Source: Manduca sexta
Taxonomy: Eukaryota; Arthropoda; Insecta; Lepidoptera; Sphingidae
Direction: 5' to 3'
Length of the DNA stretch: 64,000 nucleotides
Assembly: GCF_014839805.1 (NCBI RefSeq)
Contig: NC_051137.1
Span: 8,545,170 to 8,609,169 of the forward strand
Positions 24,326 to 36,065 of this stretch are shown here, piece after piece (within the stretch, counting starts at the first letter, position 1; each line of letters opens with the position of its first letter). Below the pieces are notes generated by a model. It saw nothing but the letters and a program-made list of their open reading frames with translations. It made no database searches and was not told the DNA's origin. Position numbers and translations under genes: made by a program.

Positions 24326-27002
24326 CAACGAAGTTGATATATTGTCAATAATTTTTATTAATTGTATTTATAGTTATTTCGACTTATTATTTTTTATATA
24401 AGTAGGTTGCTCATAAGTGCAGTATACGCAACAGTGGCGAAAGGTGAACATTGCCGAAAGAAAACCCGACGTAAAGCGTTGTAAAGATACATAGATCCTA
24501 CAGAAATTCTGCATAAAGGAGAGCCGGTAGAAATCGAATTTTATTGACCATTCGCCAGTGATACGCAATCAAGTCTCACTATAAAAAAATATAAAACACT
24601 AACGCCTATGCGTAAATTCAACTGATATTTCCAACATTTTGTTATTATAATATTAAAATTCGCTAACAAACCTGACTAGCCTCGGTATAAAATCCGTACA
24701 GAATATTACACAAAGGAATAACACGATATGATTAGGTGCAATTTGAATGCATGCGGTGCCTACCTAATTCAGTAGACTGTAGGCAATTAAAACGACGTCT
24801 TTCTTAGTCATGAGAAACGTGCCATATTTGCATTAAATTATTTAGTATATTATAATACAATATAATATACACACTATTATCATTGTACTCTCGATATTTG
24901 ATTTAAGCCAATAGTTACCACTGTACCTAGAGATTTAGTTTACGAGGGGTTACACTAATGGGCGCAAAAAAAGCTAGTCGATTTCAACGAAAGGTCCGCA
25001 CCACGCGAAGCTGTTGTGATAGCAATATTTTTTCTAGGGAGGACAAAGATATTTCTATTTAAGGTGCGCGCTGCCAAACCTTGCCTTTCTCCCCCCAGCT
25101 ATGTCCATGATCATAAAAATAGAAGGTAGGTACAATTTATTTATATTTTTAGTTCGATAAATACAATATAGCTGTGATACCGTATATTGTTGATCACTAA
25201 TTACTTTATGAAATAATAGTGGTATGGTATACGGCGTATATATAAAATGATGGTATATAGTTCGTAGCTTTAGTAGGTAAGTAATATTATAATTAAGTAA
25301 TTAATCGATTCTTGCTGGAAATCCAATGATTCTCCTTCCTCTCTCTAATTCCTATGTTTTGTCTTTAAATATCAGTTAATAATACGCCTACAATTCCTCT
25401 GCCAGTGTGGCTGTTTAAGAGTGATGGTGATTACTCTTAGATGACCTCACTTATTGATTTCTTTAAAACATTTTGTACACGTGGTATACAGGAGGAATTC
25501 TTAATGACAAGGGTATTCTCTCTATATCAAACTAGGCATGTGTATAGTAAATAGAAAGGATGAAACAGTAAAGATTAATCAAATGTATATAATAAAAAAC
25601 GTAATGAATATATTAATACATATATACATAACCATATACATAAATAAATACACTAATAAGCTAACGAGGACAGTGTGTTACATGTACTGACTATAAGTAC
25701 AATTACCTTGCGCTGTAAAGGTTCGTACAAAACAATTAATTTAAATTATTAAATTGCCGTCGTTTGTGTAGCATTATTATCTTATAACTACTTGTCACAT
25801 AATCATATCAGCATTATTTCTATACGTGCTGACATATTAATATTACCTAGAATGTTTTCTGGTGGACCACTCTATCGAGAGCGCAAATATAAACCCCATT
25901 AGAGTAATATTAAATATAGGCATAAAGGTTTTTAAATTTCATGTGTCCAGGCTGTAACGGTCAATAAAACGGATGAATGGAGAATAAAATTATATAAATT
26001 TTATTGTGACCGGAATTCCCTTAAGTCCTCTGTTTACCATATTCTGCAAATTATTTGTTTTAATAAAATGCAATGGCAGCTATGGGAGTAAGTATCTACC
26101 TCAATCCAAAAAATATACCTGTAAGTTTCCATTTAGGTATTTCATCACGCTAGTCATGGTTTAAACCTTGATTCACAAGTTTGTTTAGGTATATTGTAAA
26201 ATATTTTTACGCAAACAAAGGAAGTGCTCCGTGGGCAACACATTAATAAACGCGTAGACTAATTTCTCAACTGGTTGGACGCTCGTTTACTCTCAGCATA
26301 AACACAATACACGTGATAAAAAACATGCTAAACAGACACGCGTAATATAAACGCACAGTTTAATTGGTTCCGTAGACATTATAAGGCACGCATTATACGC
26401 GCTATCAAAACAAGGCGACCTATCAATATCCCATGTGTTTTACACCGCAATAAACTCTGCCCTGGTGATCGATATAGCAGTAAGTAAGAAAAAGCGGTTG
26501 TGCTCTATAACGTGTTTAACTAGATTATCTTATCGTTCTTACTGCTGTTCACCAAATAAGACAATGCATTTGTAACTTAAGTAGATGTATGGAAATAACA
26601 TAGGATGAAAGATTTATAAATCAAAAATGTAAAAGGAAATGGCCGCCTTTGATTTACTGTTCTCTCGATTACCACGGCAGGGCTAGCGTGACCTCAGCTC
26701 CTATTCAACTGAGTATAAGGATTACTATGGTAATTTTGGAACATTGTTACAAAACAAAGTATAAATTAGGAGGATTTCTTCTTATACTGCCATTAAAATA
26801 ACTGATTAATTATTGGAAAATTTCCGCGAAATACTAATTAGTAATTTTGTGAAGAAACAAAGAGTAACCTTGTCTCAAGCTAAAATATAGTAATATTATC
26901 TATGAACCAGTAACCTATTAAGTATTAACTGATAATAAATAAAGTTGTTGCCAACATAAAAGATTCTACGTTATTACTTACTATCCCAATTGTTACCTAT
27001 AC
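24326..27002. other. Non-coding desert
   Basis: AT-rich, with no supported exon. A small 10-bp-arm AT hairpin occurs near 24844-24870. The minus frame 24374-24568 has no support. Confidence 0.45.
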
Positions 27003-27290
27003 TTTTTTTTTTTTTGGGAACTGCCGCGATTATCACTGGGGGTACCTTGCTAACGGTGTACAAGCGATCCCCGGGCTTAGCAACCACGGTAGTCCCAATG
27101 AAGATTTGGTGGGCCCTACCGCTATCACTGAGGGTGCCAGCGGACGGTACGCTGACAACCCGCAGCTATTCGGTCACGGGACCCGGGAGGAAGAAGGGAG
27201 GGGATTGAGGAAAGGAAGAGAAGAGGCAGGAGGAGGAGCTTTGTTAGAATGGTTGGAAGTGAGGGGGAGGAGACCTTTACTAAGTTATTC
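27003..27290 (-). mobile_element. GC-rich retroposed insert with poly-A on minus strand
   Basis: A run of 13 T (27003-27015) precedes ~270 bp of GC-rich sequence with 'gtgggccctaccgctatc' and a purine-rich end (aggaagaagggaggggattg). Read on the minus strand this is a GC-rich sequence ending in poly-A, as expected for a retroposed or LINE-derived piece. Three overlapping frames run through it in different phases, so none is convincing as a gene. The family is unknown to me. Confidence 0.45.
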
Positions 27291-29557
27291 CTCCACTGCT
27301 GTTTACATGCATTTTGAAATTCTGTCATTTTCGCTTATAAGCCATTACGTTTTCAATTATCGCAAAAGCGACCGATTTCATGATACTATTAGTCGTCCAG
27401 TGGTCGAAATTTGACCTTTAAACTTAATAAATTTATAAGTCATGTTACATATATTATTTTCCTGCACTGTATCTCTAAATGAACTTTAATTATGTCAAAT
27501 ATCATACTTGGCGGTGCGATCAATGTGCTTAAAAAGGGGCACGAATTTTGTTCATTACGTATTTATATAAAGATATTATAATTCTTCTACAATATTAGAA
27601 TTATTAATTAATCAGTAAACTTTTGAAAAGTTATAGTTCCCCGAACAAGAGTCGAATCAAGGACTTGCTTTCTCAATAGTCTAAATCCGCTTAGCGGTAG
27701 CCGGTATCTTTATTCACTTGATAATACTCCGTATTTAGGTATATAATATATACTTTACAATTATTTTTTTTACATAAAGGTAATGCAGCAACTTCAGCCT
27801 ATTATTATTCACAAACATCAGGATTTCATCTACTATTATTTTACCTAAGGCATACTTACTCAGCTATATTATATAATAGCAACATTATAATGAATTGTAG
27901 ATATACGTATTACGTATGTACGTATGGCTTTATCAAACAATATTGTCGTCGCCAATCTTTCAGCGATTCGATTTGTTTGTTTGTAGAACTTTGATTCAAT
28001 TTGTGTGTATGGAGTCCTTTAATAAAAGAGGATAGGTACCTATCAATATTGTTATAAATCAACAAAAAGTAATAAAAAAAGGTAAAGCATGCAGTACCGG
28101 ATGATAGGCTTTGAGTTAAGAATGACAAAGTTGGGATAAATATACCATATTACCGTATATTAAGGTATTTTTTGCTTTAACGGTGAGTTTTAGAAATAGT
28201 TAGAAGGTGATGGGAATGGAAACCGTTTCATTCTTTCTATAGACTGTTATTAAAAGATTAATATAGAAAATTATTTTACATCGTGGACTTCAATTTATAT
28301 AAATAATCGTCGTATTTTGCGTAACTATTAGTTTGTCTTTAATTCCGTGCTAAAATTTGTCTCGAAACATAATTCTTGTACCTAATTGCGTGCTATCTTC
28401 GAAGCGATTTGTTTTTGTCTAAAGAAACAGGTCCATAGTCGTCGTCTTACTGTTTTCATGTTATTTTTAGTAATTTGATTTTTTAAATTTATACAAACGC
28501 TCGAGACTTTGGTGATATAATAATAAATGTTTGCGTTGTTCGAAGGAGCGTGCTTTAATCTGAAGTATTATTTCATCATGCCTATCACTTTACACAGATT
28601 ACTGGATTTATTAAAACAAACAAACGGGTCCCCAAAATCCATTAAGTGACGTATGACAGCAGCAAAAACTCGGCAAATGCGAATTACACGAAATAAAAAT
28701 AACTCGTTTATAATGTACAAACCATTAATTCGATTTGTATACCGTCAAGCATGAAGCAGTCATGCGGAAACGATCTGTGAGTGTTTTTATACAACACGTT
28801 GTATTTAAACGTCGTTCAATGACGCTTTTGGAAATATTAAAAGAATAGAAAATGAAGACTAAATTACAGAAACCCTGGATTTAATCTAACTTTAGAAGGA
28901 ATTCTAATCCTTTACATTAAACGTTAACGCGCAAGGAAATATTACAATATAACATTTATTTTTACTTTTAGAGGACCTAGGGTTTCCATGATTATTCGTT
29001 TCATTTTCCGATATAAATAATTACATCTTTTTAAAAAAAATATTAGCTTCTGCAGTCAAGAGACTGTGGCGCGTTAATATTTTCGTTATAAAAGTGATGA
29101 CATGATGGTGATTATTGTTTGGAGGTACGTAATGGCCCTCTGGAATTTCCTCGACGTTGATTTTATAAACTGCGCTGCAAATGAGAATAATCTCTATTAT
29201 TTTGTTTTGGCTACTTCCATTCTAAAAGGACGAGGCACATCCATTGCAAAAAAAAGTTGACGGAAATAGTTTTACGGCCGCTAACGACGTCAGAGATTTT
29301 AAACCGAAAAAAAAACAGTGAAGAATGCCAGTCCTGTACTACAGACAATATGGCTTACTACAAACATATTTTATAGCAACGTCAATAATAAACTTTAACT
29401 CTATGAAAAGGATTTTTATTATACAAGTCGGCAAACAGTCAATTCACTTTATGTTAAATGATCACCATTCTCCTTCTCCTCCTTCATCTCCTCGACCATT
29501 AGACTCACAACAGGACAATCACGATTGGGCTGACAATCTTATAGGAAGTGTTAATTA
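27291..29557. other. Non-coding, one weak frame near the end
   Basis: Mostly AT-rich and empty. A SINE-like anti-B-box string (gagtcgaatcaagg) lies near 27650. The frame ending at 29558 has a Ser/Pro-rich stretch (PSPPSSPRPLDSQQ) before TAA and is the least random-looking frame in the desert. It lacks an identifiable partner exon. Confidence 0.4.
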
Positions 29558-29765
29558 AGGCGGCATAGTTGTACTGCATGCGCGGGACGGTAGCGCTCTG
29601 AAGTCCTGGGCTCGAATCCCGGGTCGGGCAAATTGAGATTTGGATTTTTTTTGCTCAGTATCGGCCCGAAGTCTGGAATTTGTGCCCGATATGGCGATAG
29701 GCTCGCCTCCTCTCATATCATGGGATGAAACACACTTGGCGAAAATTCATTCACATTGTAGACTA
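29558..29765 (+). mobile_element. tRNA-derived SINE, family B
   Basis: 'ggcggcatagttgtactgca' head, B box 'ggctcgaatcccgggtcggg' at ~29608, then 'tttgctcagtatcggcccga', 'cgatatggcgataggctcgc' and 'cacacttggcgaaaa'. It matches 50437-50680 closely. The 3' tail present in other copies is missing. Confidence 0.8.
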
Positions 29766-30409
29766 ACCGCCATTTTCAATAAATGATCGCAATCCCACTT
29801 TTTTATCTATCCCAAGAACTTACCAATCAGAACAAATATTTTTATTGGTTCACAAATGACTTAATTTAATTAGTTCATTTTCGACATCGGTTCAAAGATA
29901 AAGATTGTGATCGTTTATTGAAAACGGCCGTCAAGTGTGACTACCACTTTAATTAAAAGTTCATATTCCACAAAGAAACAAGTGCAAAGCAAAACAATTT
30001 TAAAACGCGCTAGCGTAGTGGCGCAATTTCAAACTCAACATAATGTCGCTTTAGCAGATTTTCTTGTATAATGTGCAAGAATCTAGCGTGAAATACGTTT
30101 CTTGAATATCAGATTGTGGCTAACGTAATAGCGTCTTCATAGACCCTGTATGCAATTACCATTTAGCTTACTGTTGCATACGTTGCATTTTTAATTAATT
30201 GTACAAGATAAGTAATATTTACGATGTCGCATAGTAGGTTTAAAAATGAGATATCGAGCTTGTAACAATCTTGTTACTTCTATAAAGGGGCAAGATTAGA
30301 AACAATAATAAAGAGATAGGAAGAACGCCTCTAACTCTAAATACATTTATGTAAGGAAAGAACGGTAACGATTTTTTTCGGGGAAAGTAAAATTCTTTAT
30401 TCTAATAGC

Positions 30410-30560
30410 GAGAGTATCTAATATGTATTTGACCAACATCCTAGTCCCCTCCATGAAGGCTGGAAAGTTTTCGAAACACCGGGAGAAAACTGTAATATAA
30501 AAAACCGTGATAAAATGCGAAAATTTGTTTTATGTCAATATAAACATAAGAAACCACCTT
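30410..30560 (+). repeat. Dispersed repeat shared with 41735-41865
   Basis: 'gggagaaaactgtaatataa', 'aaccgtgataaaatgcg' and 'aaacataagaaacca' align in order with 'gggagaaaattacgatataa', 'aaccgcgataaaacccg' and 'aaacataagaaatca' at 41778-41860. No ends were recognised. Confidence 0.5.
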
Positions 30561-30757
30561 GCATTACTTTACTCCTCAAAGGATTAAGAAATTCCCTTTA
30601 AATTAGGTTAAGTCATTATAATCTTCTAACAGGCTTTTTACCTTAGCATATAATATTATTTTGATGAAACTATACATTATATTGAAGAGAAATATTAAAA
30701 ATCATATAAATATTGACTTCATAACATTTTTTAAAATTATTATACGTTTTTGAATTT

Positions 30758-31092
30758 AGCGGCGATAGCCTAGTTGGGTGTGGAACGGTCTGCCAAGACG
30801 AATGTCCGCAGGTTCAAATCCCAAGGGCACACACCTCTGACTTTTCTAAAAAATCACGTGTGTATTCTTTGTGAATTTATCGTTCGCTTTAACGGTGAAG
30901 GAAAACATCGTGAGAAAACCTGCACATCCGAGAAGTACTCTATAGGAATTTCGAAGGTGTGTGAAGTCTACCAGTCCGCACTAGGCCAGCGTGGTGGACT
31001 TAAGGCCTAATCCCTCTCAGTAGTAGAGGAGGCCCGTGCTCAGCAGTAGGCAAGTATATAATACAGGGCTGATATTATTATTATTATTATTA
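30758..31092 (+). mobile_element. tRNA-derived SINE, family A, young copy 2 with TSD
   Basis: Same A box, B box, body and ATT tail as 22871. A perfect 10-bp direct repeat TTTTGAATTT flanks it (30748-30757 and 31093-31102), the signature of LINE-type target-primed insertion. Its near identity to 22871 points to recent activity. The frame 30774-31010 is within the SINE. Confidence 0.9.
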
Positions 31093-31102
31093 TTTTGAAT
31101 TT

Positions 31103-31695
31103 GCTTTTTTATGATGTAATTTTTGGATTAAAGGTCTAAAAACATTACTTTTTGCAATATTGTAGTAATGTAAAACCCTCAATATACGAAATGCAAATAC
31201 CTACTCCCATATTAAATAGGTTTTAAAACGATACGAGGGTAATTCTTTAAATCCATCTGTATTTAAATGATTCATATGACAGACGTGGAATAGAGGTGGA
31301 ATCGCGGGTAAAACCTATTACCAAAGTAAATAAATTCCAGATCTACTGAATAATTACCCTATTAGATTCCCGCACTGCCATCCCTACGCGACCGGAACAA
31401 GCTTAATGAAGCGAATAAAGAGGGTTGAATACTTTATACCACTCTACTAGAGGATTTTGTTGAAAAAATACCCAAACGACTAACGAGAGATATTTTTATT
31501 TGAATTATGTATTAGGGTTACTGGGGTTCTAATGTTACAGTTCTTTAATCTTTAATGTACTGAATGCTAGACACACTAGGCTGTAAATATATTAGGCTTA
31601 TTTTGGTTTATCGCACCTACCGTAATGCCGAACATTTGAATAAATAGTAAAAATAGGCGGCATTACCTAGGTTTTGTGGATTTTTAAAAATACAT
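31103..31695. other. Non-coding, nothing specific
   Basis: AT-rich sequence without a coding or repeat signature that I can support. Confidence 0.4.
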
Positions 31696-31965
31696 ACACA
31701 CACAGTTCCGCTTTTTATCCCCGAAGGGGTAGGGAGAGGCGCACTGCAATAACGCAACGCACAACTGGTGTACACAATTTGCGCCATGCGTATTCTGTCC
31801 CATTACGTGATCCGAGCCTGTTACTATAGCGGGCACAAATTCTAAGCTCCGGATTGATTAGTTTCAAAGTGACTACCCAATATCACTTTGCCCGCCCCGG
31901 GGATCGAACCCAATACCTCAGCACTGCAGTAGTACCGTAATACAACTACGCCACCGAGGCAGTCG
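31696..31965 (-). mobile_element. tRNA-derived SINE, family B, near full length
   Basis: On the minus strand: 'cgactgcctcggtggcgtag' head, anti-sense B box 'gatcgaacccaatacct' at ~31903, 'aaagtgatattggg', and a 3' end with 'taccccttcggggataaaaa' (31716-31735, inverted). It carries both the tRNA-like head and the 3' tail of the family. The frame 31842-32027 is a shadow. Confidence 0.8.
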
Positions 31966-32354
31966 TTTTCTTCTTTTTTACAAAACATGATTCTAAATAG
32001 TAGTTTTTTATATTGATTAAGGCTCAATCTAGCACCTCATCAGGTGCATCATCGCCTCTTATAAGCATCCATCCAATACTAACGGAAAGTTGATGGGTGA
32101 ACACCGGATAAAATTGGATAAGGTTTTTTTTTGTTAACCTACTGTGCTTGTAAACGGAATCGTAAATTGAAATTTATTATATAGTAATGCAATTATAGGC
32201 GACATTGATAAACTTAATTAGCAGCGCCTGTTATAAATTCGATAGAGAACGCAAAGCGTTACATCGTTTGGCAGTAGCTGTGAATTAAGTCGAATGCGTA
32301 TTGGCTGATAATTCGAATCCGTTTTCATTGAACTTGGTCAAAGCGACACTAGGA
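31966..32354. other. Non-coding
   Basis: No coding signal. Contains 'gcacctcatcaggtgcatca' near 32032, a short inverted repeat. Confidence 0.4.
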
Positions 32355-32362
32355 AGCCTCAT

Positions 32363-32636
32363 CAGCCCCGGATCTAGGGGGGGGGGCAAGCCAGGGCCCG
32401 TGCCCCGGGCGGCGAATTTAGAGGACGGCAAATTCAAACTTGGCAGACGAATACACATCTCATCATTAACGCAACTTTGACTACTGAGACATCCAGTATA
32501 TAACACACATAAATTATTTCCCGTGGGGCGCGAAATGATGATGATGATGATGATGACAAAAGTAAAAATATAGGTGGTTGGGGGCGACATTATCCAGATA
32601 TTGCCCCGCCTTCAAAAAATTCAAGATCCGGGGCTG
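32363..32636. mobile_element. Non-autonomous hAT-like element with 8-bp TSD
   Basis: The left end CAGCCCCGGATCTAGG and the reverse complement of the right end CAGCCCCGGATCTTGA share a 13-bp perfect terminus. Flanks agcctcat (32355-32362) and agcttcat (32637-32644) form an 8-bp target duplication with one change. The interior has an ATG/ATC microsatellite (32535-32556) and a G9 run. No transposase is present. The 101-codon minus frame 32285-32590 crosses the element boundary and is spurious. Confidence 0.8.
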
Positions 32637-32699
32637 AGCTTCATTTGAAATTAAGAATGGCATTATTACCTTCTACTTATACAATGTGTGAATTATTAA

Positions 32700-32830
32700 G
32701 TTTGTAGATAAGTGTGTCGCGTTCCGGGATCAGCCTGTGTATATCCGCTTCCAGCAGGCCGGCATGATTGCATCAACTACCGAGGGGTAATCATCTTTCG
32801 TTAGTAGACATTCAATAGGGTACCGGACTC
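32700..32830 (+). repeat. Fragment of the 'gcgttccgggatcagcctgt' repeat
   Basis: 'tcgcgttccgggatcagcct' at 32717 is the exact reverse complement of a string at 60981-61000 inside an ASB intron. The flanking 'gccggcatgattgcatc' resembles 'taattatgctggccc' there. This is one dispersed family in opposite orientations. Confidence 0.6.
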
Positions 32831-33487
32831 ATTTTTGTTCTTTACTATTATCAAATACTTATTTACGCTGTATAAGTTATACCACAAAAGGAATTATCAA
32901 AATCCGGTAAAAAATCAACAAGTTTTAAGTCTTTGAATGTCAGTGAAAGGTGTAATTAACAAGAAACAGAAAAGAGACGAAATGCCCACATTTGATGTCA
33001 TCGGGAATTACGACGCGTGCAAAAGAAAGAGATGAAGTGATATCCCTACAACGCGTACACTTCTGCACGTTACAATATTTGAAATATGAATTACTAGCCC
33101 ACTTTTTAAGAAAAAATTATGCAGTTTTCGCAGGAGTGCTTTTTTTCGTATTATTAACCATTACATATAGAATAATGAACAAAATCAAACATAGGCCGGT
33201 TCCCTATTGGACCCCACTCTACTTACCATCAGGTGCAGTGGAATCACTTTGCCGTAGCCGTATATTAAGTAATTTTAGACTATGATTTCAAAAAGAATAT
33301 TTTTTTATTTCATGTTTTTCAGTTCTTTTACTTATTTTCGTAATCGGGTTTTAGATTATTTATTTTTTTATAAATATATACACAAGGACGAGCCGAGCAA
33401 GCACTCATCTGTTGATAAACAATACGAACGCCAAATAAGAGTTACCACCAACCACAACTCAAATCACTTAGCATTTACTCTCAACTC

Positions 33488-33975
33488 ACTAAATCTGATG
33501 CCATCTTTACAGGTACCAGTCACAATTTTGACGGTCCATAAGAGGACACCAGAAGTTAAATCATTTAAATATCTGGGTCATCTGTTCACCACCGGCTTAA
33601 AGCGAAGCAGATATAAAACGTTTACTTTGAGCTGTTTGTGACAACATGGCCGCTCGTGATATGTTTCTAAGCTCGCATGAAGTTAAAATTGCCCTTTTTC
33701 GAGCTCACTACACTTTATATTACATCATCGGGTTAAAAGCGATATTTGCTCAACTTTCATATAATGTTTTACAGGTGTAACATATTCGGTTTCTAAAGAG
33801 CCTTCGTTGAACTACCAATGCTTCTAGAATGTTCACTGAAGCTCGTGTTCAGCTTCAACGTGAGCGTTAGTAAATGATGTGTGTCATCTGCTGAGCAAGC
33901 GAGTCCCAATACCGTCGTTTTACTGGTCCACTCGCCTCATTCCATGTGAATAATTGTCTTAGGTTTCATGTGGTT
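33488..33975 (+). pseudogene. Dead LINE reverse-transcriptase 3' fragment
   Basis: 33500-33600 reads through 'EVKSFKYLGHLFTTGLK', the conserved FKYLG block just after the reverse-transcriptase domain of non-LTR elements. After a frame break, 33640-33730 gives 'MFLSSHEVKIALFRAHY' and 33815-33870 gives 'ASRMFTEARVQLQRER', the order expected for the C-terminal part of a common lepidopteran LINE polyprotein. Stops and frameshifts interrupt it. The catalytic FADD-type region and endonuclease are absent, so it is a 5'-truncated, inactive copy. Confidence 0.65.
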
Positions 33976-35785
33976 GTTTTCCAGCAGTAAAAGAGATGGG
34001 GATTTTATTTTTCATCTGATCATCAACTTATACTAAACTTCTGGATAATTCCTATCGTTTAAAATAATTTAAAAGGTATTTTTTTTTGTTTATTTTCACA
34101 TTCACAATGAAATCTTCGACACTTAGCAATAATTTGACTCGGTTCTAAGTTTCATGTTATTACAGAAAAAAGAACTTTGTTTTAAAAACGCTTGCTTTTT
34201 ACAACTCAATTATAACTATATTGTCTCTATCTATTAGCAACAGACTCTGAACCAAAGATTCCTCGGCTCATTTCGTAGATTTAACATTTGTGTGAGTCTT
34301 ATAAAGGCGATGCCTTTAGCAAAAGGAGTTATCTGTATTAAATTTATAATATATATTATAAAAAGAAAAAAATGACATATTCTTAGAATATTTTATCGTT
34401 ATTTTGGCCATTCCAAATTTATTGTAGAGTGGATATTGTTTCATTAATTTCATAATGAAAATTGCACTACAATTGTTGTTTCTGTACATCTCCTCCTAAA
34501 GTAAACATCATTTGAATTTATATGCAACACTATTAGATAGACAATTTAATAAGAAACAATTTAGAAGTGTTTTTTTTTAAAAAAAGACCTTTTAACCTGT
34601 GAATTATTCGTAAATCATTGCATATTCCCGCCCGTGACTTGTGCGTCGTAAATGTTTGGAACAAATGCTCAAGGCCAAGCGAAGTCTGCTCAAGGTAGGA
34701 CCTTAACGGTTTGTCACGGTCTAGGCCTTTCAAGAAAGGGTTAATCACAGGCGTCTCGACGCTAAACTACACTATATCCTTTCCGTAAAATATGTGGTAA
34801 ATAAGCACGTTACACCAACTGTATGTCGGAACCAGGGTACGAAGGTAATGATGGAATGCTAAGTATATAACTTTTCAGTATTCTGACAATGTTTATTTGT
34901 TTTGTTTATAAAGTTCACTATCGTCCGTCATGACTACATATACTAACTTTAATATCCTTTACTTTTACCCTTAGCAGGAATTAACGAGTTATAGTTATAG
35001 TATTCGTATCGCCCAAAGGCATTAAACAGTACAGTTAGTTATAGATTGGACCTCAGGACATGATTTGTACTTCAAAAGTTATAACCAATTAATAATAACT
35101 AATAAGTCATTGTCTTATTTGAAATGTTCGTATGACAAGATGTCACAGCATCCCAAGATATTAATAAAAAAATAACAAATTTGAAGAAAATATACTAATA
35201 TGCACATAACAAACACTTTACGGCAAAAATATGACGTATTTGACATTGGTGTTTAGCTATTTCACGGTAGATTCAGTAAAAATCGCATGAGCTCAAAATT
35301 TTTGTATGACAATCTTCCCAATGTCCGCGCTATATAACTTTAGAACTCTGCTATCGAGTATGTTAACGTTTAAATAATTTTCTTTAGTTGACGATAATAT
35401 AGGTGAAAAAAATCTATTTCTAATTCCCATACATTATCATTGTTACACGATTTGCTATTCGAAGCTCGAATTACAATTTTACACGCCACGCCAAATGTTT
35501 ATGCTGCCATATTTTAGCTCCAAATACCCTCACAGGGCGCTATTCAAATTTTCATACAAAAATTTACTTAAAAGAAACTATAACCTAATATACACTAGCC
35601 GTAAAGGTGCTAGGGGTACTGTTTTCCAAGCCTCGTTTTCGTTTTATTCACAACCAGTTTTGTAAAATTTTGGCGGTTCTAATTTAGTAGTTTTTCCATT
35701 ATTGGTTTGTACGCTAGGTTTCTTCCAATGGCCCGAGATTTAACGGTTAAAAGAACACAAAATATCTCATAAATACTATTGATCG
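33976..35785. other. Non-coding, nothing specific
   Basis: AT-rich. The 71-codon minus frame 34533-34748 has no domain features. Confidence 0.45.
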
Positions 35786-36065
35786 TGGCTTTGCTAGCGT
35801 AAACCCCTTTTCCGCTACAATGTTCCTAAATCACTATAACGATCCATATCGCAATCTCAGTACCACTTACAATTTAAATTGAATTATTTCCCACAAAAGC
35901 TAAGGAAATTACTGGATGAAAAAAGTTCTATTCTACTTGCTATCCAAGACATGATCTATCCGAATGCTAAATTTCATCTTAATCCGTTCTGTGGTTTCTG
36001 GGTTTACCTCTGACAAACATCCAAAAAATTTCACTAAGTTCCCATTTATAATAACATTAGTAAGA
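35786..36065 (+). repeat. LINE-tail remnant
   Basis: 'tggctttgctagcgtaaacc', 'ttccgctacaatgttcct', 'aaatcactataacgatcc', then 'aatttcatcttaatccgtt' and 'cccatttataataacatta'. It is a longer copy of the family at 1858 and 11620, ending at the usual position. Confidence 0.65.

Noticed and set aside
32285..32590. 101-codon minus ORF with an Ile-rich stretch
   Set aside because: It crosses the boundary of a hAT-like element, and the Ile run is the ATG/ATC microsatellite.
33282..33641. 119-codon ORF taken as an intact gene
   Set aside because: Its second half is a LINE FKYLG remnant, and downstream homologous blocks are in other frames, so it is a decayed fragment.
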